This document shows, piece by piece, positions 1 to 7,736 of a DNA stretch of 64,000 nucleotides. The notes under the pieces were generated by a model. That model worked only from the letters and a program-made list of their open reading frames with translations. It did not search any database and was not told the DNA's origin. The position numbers and the translations under genes are program-made. The stretch lies in NCBI RefSeq assembly GCF_025398155.2, contig NZ_CP104562.2:4712001-4776000 (forward strand), written 5' to 3'. Position 1 is the first letter of the stretch, and the number at the start of each line of letters is the position of its first letter. The DNA is from Roseateles amylovorans (lineage in GTDB: Bacteria; Pseudomonadota; Gammaproteobacteria; Burkholderiales; Burkholderiaceae_C).

Positions 1-1
1 C

Positions 2-1267
2 TACCAGGATGCCATGGAGGCGGCCTGTCAATTGGTGGATCAGGCCCGCTCCCGGCTTCCTCCCTTTCAGGGCGCCGATGTGCATTGCTGGCCGCTGGAT
101 GTGGTGCAGGCGAAGGTGATCACCGACGTGATCGAGCACACGCCCCTGCCGCTGTTGTCGAGCCAGGGGCGGACCGCCTTCCTGGCGCTTCAGCACAACC
201 TGAGGCCCGATTCGAGGATGGAGACGCTGGCGGCCTGGAAGATCCACCTGGTGGACGTGGCCGTCAAAGAGGCGGCGGCCACCTTGCTGCAGCCTGCAAG
301 TGACACGCCGGCGCTCCTGCCGCTGGCCGAGCTGATCGACGTCGCACGCCAGCGCCGATTCGAGACCCGCTCCCCCCCACTGCGGGAACCGCTCGCCGCT
401 CCAGCCACGCCCGAGCGCAGGACCGGCGATGGCCACGTCCGGCAGGCCCAGACGGCGCGACGTCCCCTGATCTCCCGTGCCAACAGCGAGCCGCACCCCA
501 GCACCCAGGTGCGCGCCACCACCATGCCGGCGATGTGGTGGTCTGCGGGTCCACTCCACTTCCCTGCCGCCCCCCATCAGTCGCCGCAGGCCGGTTCCCT
601 GGCCACGCTCTTGCTGCCCCCATTGATCGCCAGAGGATTGGGACTGCGACCGAGCTCGCGCGTCGGCAGTGGATCACCAGGCAGTCTCTCCACCGAGTCG
701 GCACCCCCCACCCCGCCAACCGCGCCGTCGGCCGGGGGTCCCCACCAACGATCCCATCCACTCGCAGGTCTGGAGGGCGGCGCCCTGTTCGCTCGGCCAG
801 CGCGCATTCAAAGCCACAGCCTGGAGGCTCCTCGGCAGGACCAGGGCTCGCTCGCCCCCTCAGAACCAACGAAGGAGGCCCCGCGCAGCGGCCCAGCGAG
901 TGCGGGAGCCCAAAACCCGGACACCCCACCGCCGACCACGCCGAAGATCGCGGCGTCCGCCTCGGCCAGGCAGCGGTCGAACCCGGTCGGACCCGCGCGC
1001 GAAGCCCGAACCGACGCCGACGCGGGCAGCCGCCGCAGTGGGGACCTCATGCGCCGGCTTCAGAAACTCTTGTCGCCCATGCGATCAAGGCGTGACACGC
1101 TGGGCGAAGAATTCCTGGCACTCCCGCCGTTGCCAGCGGCGAAGCGCCTCTCGCCATTCCCCTCTCCCTCAAAGCGACGACCGGACCCGCGCGAGGAGAC
1201 GGACAACACGCTGGGCACGACGCCCGCCCAAGAGCCCCCACCCCCAACCGTTGACGGCGTTCGCTGA
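2..1267 (+). CDS. 5'-truncated member of an unrecognised modular (LRR-like/helical) protein family
   Basis: The frame is open from base 2, and the first ATG at base 14 is probably internal. The residues before and after it (YQDAMEAACQLVDQARSR) align with an internal stretch of the next gene (YQEAWQAVRDLQQQAAAR), so the true N-terminus, including any LRR-like module, lies outside the window. About 421 residues are visible. The first 100 match the helical module of the neighbour, for example HTPLPLLSSQGRTAFLALQ against RTPVPLLSPHGRMTLLALQ. The remaining 300 residues are a low-complexity tail rich in Pro, Ser, Arg and Ala, with no recognisable domain and no membrane segment. It ends 38 bp before the paralogue, so the two are tandem and probably co-transcribed. 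Function unknown. The Pro/Ser-rich, non-enzymatic, repeat-based build is reminiscent of secreted effectors, but that is only inference. Confidence 0.7.
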   Translation, partial: YQDAMEAACQLVDQARSRLPPFQGADVHCWPLDVVQAKVITDVIEHTPLPLLSSQGRTAFLALQHNLRPDSRMETLAAWKIHLVDVAVKEAAATLLQPASDTPALLPLAELIDVARQRRFETRSPPLREPLAAPATPERRTGDGHVRQAQTARRPLISRANSEPHPSTQVRATTMPAMWWSAGPLHFPAAPHQSPQAGSLATLLLPPLIARGLGLRPSSRVGSGSPGSLSTESAPPTPPTAPSAGGPHQRSHPLAGLEGGALFARPARIQSHSLEAPRQDQGSLAPSEPTKEAPRSGPASAGAQNPDTPPPTTPKIAASASARQRSNPVGPAREARTDADAGSRRSGDLMRRLQKLLSPMRSRRDTLGEEFLALPPLPAAKRLSPFPSPSKRRPDPREETDNTLGTTPAQEPPPPTVDGVR

Positions 1268-1305
1268 CTCAACGGGCCTCCATCCATCGCATCCACGGAG
1301 TCTCC

Positions 1306-2883
1306 ATGACCCTCACCGCGCCGTCGCCGACCCTGTCGCCCCCCTCCCCGTTCGGCGCGACGGCTGAGCCCCGTCGCCTCGAATCCACCTCAGCCGCCCT
1401 GCAGGAGGTCCTGGACCGCAGCGTTGCCCGGTGGATTACAGAGCTGGATCTGCATGCGTTCACCTTCGCCGAGGTGGCGGCGGCCACCGCCCGATGCTGG
1501 CGGTGGCCGGCCGACCACATCAACCTGGTGCGCATGCCCACCGGTTGGTCGCCGAGCGATCTGCATTGGCTGAGCTGGTGCCCCCATGCACAGGTCATCC
1601 ATTTCGCTGACGTCCCCGCGGACCCACAGGCGTTCGCCGCCCTCCCGCCTCACGTTCAGGTGGTGATCACGCCACAGATCGATCCCCGCTGGCGCGATCC
1701 CGCCCATGCGCATCGCCTGTTCCTCGATGCTGCATCGGGAGAGCATGCGGTGGTGGAGCACGCGCAATTGACCCAGATGAATGATCTGAACGGGCTGCTG
1801 AAACAGCTGAGGGAACACCAGATCCCGAAGTCCTGGCCCACCGCCGCCCACTATCAGGAAGCCTGGCAGGCCGTTCGCGACCTTCAGCAACAGGCCGCCG
1901 CGCGTGAAGGCCTCGACAGTGCCTCCGCAGACCGCGCTGGCGTCGCCCGTTCATCCGTCGCCCGCCTGGGCGTCGACCACGCCGCCGTCGACAGCCAGGG
2001 CCCGGTGCCGGTGAGCCCCGCCCAACTCAGCGCTTTGCGACGGGTGGTCTGGCGCACCCCCGTCCCGTTGCTGTCGCCCCACGGTCGGATGACCTTGCTG
2101 GCACTGCAGCGGAGCAACTGCCCGGGCAGGAAGGTGGAGCTGCTGTCGCTGCGCGAACTGAACCGGTACGGCATCGCGGTGGACGCTGCGGTGGACGCGC
2201 TGGTGGACATCCGCGGCAAGTCATGGGCACCAAAGAGCAAGAACGAGCTGATCAAACGCGCGGGCAATCGGCTGCATGCCTGCCTGGCCCACACACCGGC
2301 AGAGCAACAACGACGTGAAGCGCTGGTGGACAGGCCGAGCGTGGCAAGCCAAGCGCCACGGTCAACGCCGCCGTCCCGACCTGCAGATCGAGTACCGGCG
2401 CCTGACGCGCCCGCTCCCGCTCGCGATGTCGGCGATCGCCACGTACGGTCCACATTCAGTGTGAGGCCCGGCGACATGGCGCCACCACCGCCGCCGTCGC
2501 GTCCGCCCCCACCGCGGCCGCAGCGGCCGGCCCGGCGGCCTTCCAGACCCATTCCCGTTCAGGTAGCTGGAGCGGCTGGAGCGGCTGAAGCGGCTGAACA
2601 GTCCGCCGCGTTGGACGCCACGCTACCGATACGGCCCGCACGCCGATCGATATCGGCCAGCCGGTCCTACGCCGTCCTGGATCCCTCCGAGCGAGACCCC
2701 TGGGCCTCGCCGCCCTCCGTGCCCCGGACGCCTCACGCGGCCAGGGCCCGCTCCGGCCATCGGGCGGAATCAGTCGTCAGGGTCGGCGCTGCCGCGTACG
2801 CCGGGTCCCGGATTGGTAGCGTCGACGACGAGCGCAGCGAGACCGATGTCGCGCTCAACCGTCGCGGCGCTGCAATGACTTGA
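1306..2883 (+). CDS. Unrecognised modular protein with one LRR-like and one helical module
   Basis: 525 residues. The ATG at 1306 follows CGGAG at a good distance. Residues 1-28 are a Pro/Ser/Thr-rich leader without a hydrophobic core. Residues 30-130 form an LRR-like module whose core (residues 70-104, HINLVRMPTGWSPSDLHWLS and onward) matches three segments of the protein at 11056-14997. Residues 160-200 are a helical linker shared with the truncated upstream gene. Residues 236-330 are the helical module, ending in the signature SWAPKSKNELIKRAGNRL. Residues 340-525 are low-complexity Pro/Arg/Ala sequence with no predicted domain. The 3' end overlaps the convergent thioesterase gene by 29 bp. 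No catalytic motif is visible. A secreted effector or adhesion/scaffold role is possible; the sequence does not decide. Confidence 0.75.
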   Translation: MTLTAPSPTLSPPSPFGATAEPRRLESTSAALQEVLDRSVARWITELDLHAFTFAEVAAATARCWRWPADHINLVRMPTGWSPSDLHWLSWCPHAQVIHFADVPADPQAFAALPPHVQVVITPQIDPRWRDPAHAHRLFLDAASGEHAVVEHAQLTQMNDLNGLLKQLREHQIPKSWPTAAHYQEAWQAVRDLQQQAAAREGLDSASADRAGVARSSVARLGVDHAAVDSQGPVPVSPAQLSALRRVVWRTPVPLLSPHGRMTLLALQRSNCPGRKVELLSLRELNRYGIAVDAAVDALVDIRGKSWAPKSKNELIKRAGNRLHACLAHTPAEQQRREALVDRPSVASQAPRSTPPSRPADRVPAPDAPAPARDVGDRHVRSTFSVRPGDMAPPPPPSRPPPPRPQRPARRPSRPIPVQVAGAAGAAEAAEQSAALDATLPIRPARRSISASRSYAVLDPSERDPWASPPSVPRTPHAARARSGHRAESVVRVGAAAYAGSRIGSVDDERSETDVALNRRGAAMT

Positions 2884-3343
2884 GGCTGCGTCCCTTGCCG
2901 GGCAGCGCACGCAAATACTTGAAGGTGCCGGTCGCGTGGGCGCACAGACGCCCGTCTTCGCCATAGACCGAGCCTTCGCAGAAGGCCATCGTGGTGGTCC
3001 GATGCAGCAGCCGCCCGACGGCGCGAAGCGATCCCTCGCCGGGCCGCATGAAGCTGGTCTTCATCTCCACCGTGACCACGCCCGGGCCGAAGCCCGGCTG
3101 GTCGCGGTGGAGGCTGCGGGCCGCATGCGCCATGGCCACATCCAGCAAGGTCATCAGCACACCGCCATGCGCCACCTCCCAGGAATTCAGATGCGGCTCG
3201 CGGATGTGCACCCGCAGTTCCGCCTCGCCGTCCGCCATGCGGACCAGTTCGAAGCCGAGCTGCTGCACAAACGGAATGTGCACCGGGAAGCTCAGCGGGA
3301 GGACCTCGGTCCCGGGGGATGACGCGTCAGGCGGAAGGCTCAT
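2855..3343 (-). CDS. PaaI/YdiI-type hotdog-fold acyl-CoA thioesterase
   Basis: 162 residues, the usual size of a single-domain hotdog thioesterase. The stretch HLNSWEVAHGGVLMTLLDVA is the family signature: HGG precedes the central helix, and the Asp in LLDVAMAHAA is in the usual catalytic position. VVTVEMKTSFMRPGEG is the characteristic following strand. Such enzymes hydrolyse acyl-CoA thioesters to free acid and CoA in the cytoplasm. It is the last gene of a minus-strand beta-oxidation cluster, 14 bp after the short-chain dehydrogenase gene, and may release CoA from dead-end acyl-CoAs. The start codon at 3343 has only a weak ribosome-binding site, suggesting translation coupled to the gene before it. 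The 3' end overlaps the convergent gene at 1306-2883. Confidence 0.85.
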   Translation of the reverse strand: MSLPPDASSPGTEVLPLSFPVHIPFVQQLGFELVRMADGEAELRVHIREPHLNSWEVAHGGVLMTLLDVAMAHAARSLHRDQPGFGPGVVTVEMKTSFMRPGEGSLRAVGRLLHRTTTMAFCEGSVYGEDGRLCAHATGTFKYLRALPGKGRSLKSLQRRDG

Positions 3344-3357
3344 GGGGCGCAGTTGTA

Positions 3358-4218
3358 TCAGCTTCCGTGCACCGCGGACACGCCGCCGTCCACCGCCAGG
3401 ATCTGGCCGGTGATGTGCTTGCCGGCCCGGCTGGCGAAGAGCAGCGCCGCGCCCTTGAGGTCTTCATCGTCCCCGATGCGCCGCAGCGGCGCATGCGCGG
3501 CCAGGGCGTCCTCGCCGATGTGCGCCATCAGGCCCTGGGTCATCTTGCTCGGAAAGAATCCCGGCGCCAGGGCATTGACGGTGATGCCGTGCACCCCCCA
3601 CTCGCCGGCCAGCGCGCGGGTGAAATTCACCGCCGCGCCCTTGCTGGTGTTGTAGGCGATGGTCTTCATCAGGCCGCTGTTGCCGCTCAGGCCGGCGATC
3701 GACGCCACATTGATGATCCGGCCATGGCGGCGCGGAATCATGCTCTGGCGCGCCGCCTCCTGGCTCATCACGAACAGGCTGCGGATGTTGAGGTTCATCA
3801 CCTTGTCCCAGGCCTGCACCGGATGCTCCTCCGCCGGCGCGCCCCAGGTGGCGCCCGCGTTGTTGACCAGGATGTCGATCTGGCCGAGCCGCTCCATCGT
3901 CTGCGACACGATGCCGCGGGCCTGCGCCTCATCGGCCGCATCCGCCGCGATCCAGCGGGTGTCGATGCCGCGGTCCTGCAGATGGGCCATCGCCTCCTCC
4001 AGATCGGCCGCCTTGCGCGAGCTGAGCATGATCTTGGCGCCCGCCTCGCCCAGCGCCTCCGCAATCTGCAATCCCAAGCCGCGGGAACCGCCGGTGATCA
4101 GGGCCACCTGGCCGCTCAGATCGAACAGGTCCTGGACCCGTCTGGTGGTGTCACTGCGGCTGTGGCCGGCGCCATTGCCATTGCCATTGCCGCTGCTGCT
4201 GTGGTTGTTGCTGTTCAT
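3358..4218 (-). CDS. SDR-family NAD(P)-dependent oxidoreductase
   Basis: 286 residues, a classical short-chain dehydrogenase. The cofactor motif TGGSRGLGLQIAEAL lies near residues 42-56, NNAG follows, the catalytic Ser is in INVASIAGLSG and the Tyr/Lys pair is in AYNTSKGAAVNF. The C-terminal ITGQILAVDGG is typical of the 3-oxoacyl-ACP-reductase/hydroxyacyl-CoA-dehydrogenase branch. A strong AGGAG site precedes the ATG at 4218. The first 25 residues are an unusual Asn/Gly/Ser-rich leader encoded by a short GCCATT-type DNA repeat, absent from typical family members. It sits 51 bp after the acyl-CoA dehydrogenase gene in the beta-oxidation cluster, so a hydroxyacyl- or alcohol-type substrate is likely, but the substrate cannot be read from sequence. 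Confidence 0.85.
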   Translation of the reverse strand: MNSNNHSSSGNGNGNGAGHSRSDTTRRVQDLFDLSGQVALITGGSRGLGLQIAEALGEAGAKIMLSSRKAADLEEAMAHLQDRGIDTRWIAADAADEAQARGIVSQTMERLGQIDILVNNAGATWGAPAEEHPVQAWDKVMNLNIRSLFVMSQEAARQSMIPRRHGRIINVASIAGLSGNSGLMKTIAYNTSKGAAVNFTRALAGEWGVHGITVNALAPGFFPSKMTQGLMAHIGEDALAAHAPLRRIGDDEDLKGAALLFASRAGKHITGQILAVDGGVSAVHGS

Positions 4219-4269
4219 GTCTGTCTCCTGGCGAATGCGCGTCGGCGCTGGTGGATGGGGACTGCGGAA

Positions 4270-6168
4270 TCAGAACCAGCGATCCTGCATCTCGCGGGTC
4301 AGCGACTCGCGGCGGGCGACCACGCCCAGCCAGGCGTGGATCTTCGGCAACTCATAAGCGAAGAAGTAGCGCTGCGCCGCTCGCTTGCCCTGGGCGAAGT
4401 CGTCCTCGCGCCGGGGCCGATCCGCTGCCGATGGCTCACGGCGTTGGTCGTCGTGCGTGGGCGCAGCTGAGAACGCCGTCCGGACCGCGCCCGCCTCCAG
4501 GCTCAGCACCACATCCAGCCAGATCCAGGCCAGCACCGTGTGGCCGAAGGCCTGCAGATAGGGCGTCGCATTGGCAAGGGCCTCTTCCGGCACGCCGGTC
4601 GACCACGCCTTCTTCGTCGTGCTGCCCACAGCCGCCAGCGCGGCCGCCAGCTCATTCGACGCCTCGGACAGGCCCGGCACCTGGGCCGCGCGCTGCACAG
4701 TGTCGTTCACCCGCGTGGCCAGCGCCATCAGTGCGCGGCCGCCGTCCATCACCACCTTGCGACCCAGCAGATCCAGCGCCTGGATGCCATGCGTGCCTTC
4801 ATGGATCATGTTGAGGCGGTTGTCGCGCCAGTACTGCTCCACCGGGAAATCGCGGGTGTAGCCGTAACCGCCCAGCACCTGGATGGCCAGCGAGTTCGCT
4901 TCCAGACCCCATTCGCTGGGCCAGCTCTTGGCAATCGGGATCAGCACCTCCAGCAGCAGCTTCGCCCCGTCCGCAGCCTCCGGCGGCGCGGTGTGCAATT
5001 CATCGACCAGGCGCGCGCAGAACAGCGCCAGGGCCAGACCGCCCTCGACATAGCTCTTCTGCGCCAGCAGCATGCGCTTGACGTCCGCATGCTCGATGAT
5101 CGGCCGCTGCGGCTGGCTCGCATCCTTGCCCGCCGCCGTCATAGGCCGCCCCTGGGGCCGCTGCCGGGCGTAGTCCAGGCTGGCCTCATAACCGGCATAG
5201 CCCAGCATCACGGCGCCCAGCCCAACGCCGATCCGGGCCTCGTTCATCATGTGGAACATGCAGCGCAGGCCGTCACCGGGCTGGCCGACCCGATAGCCCA
5301 CCGCGCCGGGCTGGCCACCCGGGGTAAAGCGACCCTCGCCGAAGTTGAGCAGGCAGTTGGTGGTGCCGCGGTAACCCAGCTTGTGATTGAGCCCGGCCAG
5401 GGCCACGTCATTGCGTTCCCCGGTGAGCTGTCCGTCGATATCCACCAGATGCTTGGGCACGATGAACAGCGAAATGCCTTTGGTGCCGGGCAAGGGCTTG
5501 CCATCGGGGCCCGGGATCTTGGCCAGCACCAGATGCACGATGTTCTCGGTGATCTCATGCTCGCCGCCGGAGATCCACATCTTGTGGCCGGTCAGGCGAT
5601 AGCGCGGACCCAGCGGATCGGCCTCGAAGTCCGCCCCATCGGGCTCGGCCCGGGTCGCCACATCCGACAGCGACGAGCCCGCCTGCGGTTCCGACAGACA
5701 CATCGTCCCGAACCAGCGCCCGCTGAACTCATTCATCGCGAAGACGCGCCGTTGCGCTTCGGTGCCATGCGCCATCAGCAGGTTGGCATTGCCGTTGGTC
5801 AGCATGGCGTAGCCGCTCATGGCCACACTCGCCTTGCTGAAGAAACAGTTCGCCGCCATTTCCACCACGCATGGCAACTGCATGCCGCCATGTGCGTCAT
5901 CCTGCGCCGCGGACAGCATGCCGGAACCGACATACGCCGCCAGCGCGTCATGCGTGGCCTGTGGCAGGTGGACCCGCTCCCCGTCGAAGCGAGGCTCTTC
6001 GGTATCCACCAACCGATTGAACGGTGCAAACTTCTCCCGCGCGATCCGCTCGCAGGTATCGAGCACCGCATCGAAGGTCTCGCGGGAATGGTCGGAAAAG
6101 CGCTCCCTGGCATTCAGCTGCTGAACATTCAGCCAGTCATGGAGCAGGAAATCCAGGGTCTCGCGCAT
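4270..6168 (-). CDS. Acyl-CoA dehydrogenase (DmdC-like, large C-terminal-domain type)
   Basis: 632 residues from the ATG at 6168, chosen because GAGGAG stands about nine bases upstream and the N-terminus MRETLDFLLHDWLN matches the family start. The layout is the helical N-terminal domain, the beta-barrel domain (MCLSEPQAGSSLSDV, then HKMWISGGEHE), the C-terminal helical domain with the FAD/catalytic segment EGTHGIQALDLLGRKV, and an extra ~130-residue C-terminal domain as in 3-methylmercaptopropionyl-CoA dehydrogenases. It oxidises an acyl-CoA to the 2-enoyl-CoA and passes electrons to electron-transfer flavoprotein. Neighbouring genes supply the next steps (hydratase/dehydrogenase and thiolase), so it is the first enzyme of a beta-oxidation set. 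Chain-length preference is not evident. A 272-bp gap separates it from the thiolase gene; I found no gene there. Confidence 0.9.
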   Translation of the reverse strand: MRETLDFLLHDWLNVQQLNARERFSDHSRETFDAVLDTCERIAREKFAPFNRLVDTEEPRFDGERVHLPQATHDALAAYVGSGMLSAAQDDAHGGMQLPCVVEMAANCFFSKASVAMSGYAMLTNGNANLLMAHGTEAQRRVFAMNEFSGRWFGTMCLSEPQAGSSLSDVATRAEPDGADFEADPLGPRYRLTGHKMWISGGEHEITENIVHLVLAKIPGPDGKPLPGTKGISLFIVPKHLVDIDGQLTGERNDVALAGLNHKLGYRGTTNCLLNFGEGRFTPGGQPGAVGYRVGQPGDGLRCMFHMMNEARIGVGLGAVMLGYAGYEASLDYARQRPQGRPMTAAGKDASQPQRPIIEHADVKRMLLAQKSYVEGGLALALFCARLVDELHTAPPEAADGAKLLLEVLIPIAKSWPSEWGLEANSLAIQVLGGYGYTRDFPVEQYWRDNRLNMIHEGTHGIQALDLLGRKVVMDGGRALMALATRVNDTVQRAAQVPGLSEASNELAAALAAVGSTTKKAWSTGVPEEALANATPYLQAFGHTVLAWIWLDVVLSLEAGAVRTAFSAAPTHDDQRREPSAADRPRREDDFAQGKRAAQRYFFAYELPKIHAWLGVVARRESLTREMQDRWF

Positions 6169-6440
6169 GGGGCGCTCCTCTTTGTGTTCCGTCCGAGCTG
6201 CGGCGCAGTCAGCCGGCACGCAGGGCTCGGTTCGCAGGCTTGCGAGTGACTCGCGGCAGCGGCGCGACGCCATCGTCGTTGCACCGGCTGCGCGGCGTCC
6301 ACCGAGCCGATGTCGGAGCGCCCGTGGCGCGCTCCGCTCAGCCGCCCGTCATTCGCCGCAAGTGCCACCGACGCGGCACCGCACATCCGAAGACGGCCTG
6401 CAGGCCGTCCCGGCGTCCACGCCCAAGGGTCAAGGGCGGG

Positions 6441-7616
6441 TCAAAGCACCTCGAAGACGCCGGCCGCGCCCATGCCGCCGCCGATGCACATGGTCACGCA
6501 GACCCGCTTGGCACCGCGCCGCTTGCCTTCGATCAGCGCATGACCGGTCAGGCGCTGGCCCGACACGCCGTAGGGATGGCCGATCGCAATCGCGCCGCCG
6601 TTCACATTCAGACGGTCCATCGGAATGCCCAGCTTGTCCGCGCAGTACAGGACCTGCACTGCGAAGGCCTCGTTGAGCTCCCACAGGTCGATGTCCGACA
6701 CCTTCAGGCCCAGCCGCGCCAGCACCTTGGGCACCGCGAACACCGGGCCGATGCCCATTTCGTCGGGCTCGCATCCCGCCACCGCAAAACCGAGGAAGCG
6801 GCCGATCGGCGTGAGCCCCTTCTTCTGTGCATAGGACTCGCTGACCATGGCGCAGGCGCCCGCGCCGTCGCTGAACTGGCTGGCATTGCCCGCTGTGACC
6901 ACGCCGCCGGCCACCGCGGTCTTGATGTCCTTGATGCTCTCGTAGGTGGTGCCCACCCGCAGGCCTTCGTCGATGCCGACGGTCACCTCCTGGGTGATCA
7001 TGCCCAGCGTCTTGTCCGCCACGCCGCGGGTCACGGTGATGGGCGCGATCTCGTCATTGAACAGGCCCTCCGCCTGCGCCGCACAGGCCTTTTGCTGGCT
7101 GCCCGCGCCGTACTGGTCCATGCGCTCCTTGGAGATCTTGTAGCGCTGGGCCACGTTCTCCGCCGTCTGCAGCATCGACCAATAGATCTCCGGCTTGTGC
7201 TGCGACAGCCAGCTCTCATGCAGCATGTGCCGGTTGGCCTCGTTCTGCACGCAGGAGATGCTCTCCACGCCGCCGGCCACGAACACATCGGCCTCGCCGG
7301 CGATGATGCGCTGCGCCGCCGTCGCGATGGTCTGCAGGCCGCTGGAACAGAAGCGGTTGATGGTCTGCCCCGCCACCGTCACCGGCAAGCCTGCCCGCAG
7401 TGCGATCTGGCGCGCGATGTTGCCGCCGGTGGCGCCTTCCGGCGTGGCGCAGCCCATCAACACATCCTCGACCTCGCCGCCGTCGATGCCGGCGCGCGCC
7501 AGCGCCGCCTTCACCACATGGCCACCCAGCGTCGCGCCGTGGGTCATGTTGAAGCTGCCCTTCCAGCTCTTGGCCAACGGCGTGCGTGCCGTGGAAACGA
7601 TCAGTGCCTTGCTCAT
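6441..7616 (-). CDS. Acetyl-CoA C-acyltransferase (thiolase)
   Basis: 391 residues, normal for a thiolase tetramer subunit. The acylated Cys is in NRFCSSGLQ (about residue 90). The active-site His is in AIGHPYGVSGQR (about 347) and the second Cys is in VTMCIGGGMG (about 377). WELNEAFAVQ supplies the conserved Asn-Glu-Ala-Phe segment. It cleaves 3-ketoacyl-CoA with CoA to give acetyl-CoA and a shortened acyl-CoA. The start is preceded by CCGGAG. It lies 120 bp after the FadB-type gene and before the acyl-CoA dehydrogenase gene, matching a fadB-fadA-like arrangement. The final Gly before Gln in the HPYGVSGQR segment differs from the GHPxGxTGxR of most thiolases (Ser-Gly instead of Thr/Ser-Gly with Ala), a small variation that should not affect class assignment. 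Confidence 0.92.
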   Translation of the reverse strand: MSKALIVSTARTPLAKSWKGSFNMTHGATLGGHVVKAALARAGIDGGEVEDVLMGCATPEGATGGNIARQIALRAGLPVTVAGQTINRFCSSGLQTIATAAQRIIAGEADVFVAGGVESISCVQNEANRHMLHESWLSQHKPEIYWSMLQTAENVAQRYKISKERMDQYGAGSQQKACAAQAEGLFNDEIAPITVTRGVADKTLGMITQEVTVGIDEGLRVGTTYESIKDIKTAVAGGVVTAGNASQFSDGAGACAMVSESYAQKKGLTPIGRFLGFAVAGCEPDEMGIGPVFAVPKVLARLGLKVSDIDLWELNEAFAVQVLYCADKLGIPMDRLNVNGGAIAIGHPYGVSGQRLTGHALIEGKRRGAKRVCVTMCIGGGMGAAGVFEVL

Positions 7617-7736
7617 GTCTGTTGCTCCGGAAGTCGCCGGTGCCGCCCCGCCCGGGCGCCCTCTGCGGGGTCGCCCGGCGCCTGCGGGTGCGGGCGTCGG
7701 CTGTGGATTCGTTGGGCTGTGGATGCGATCGGTGGG

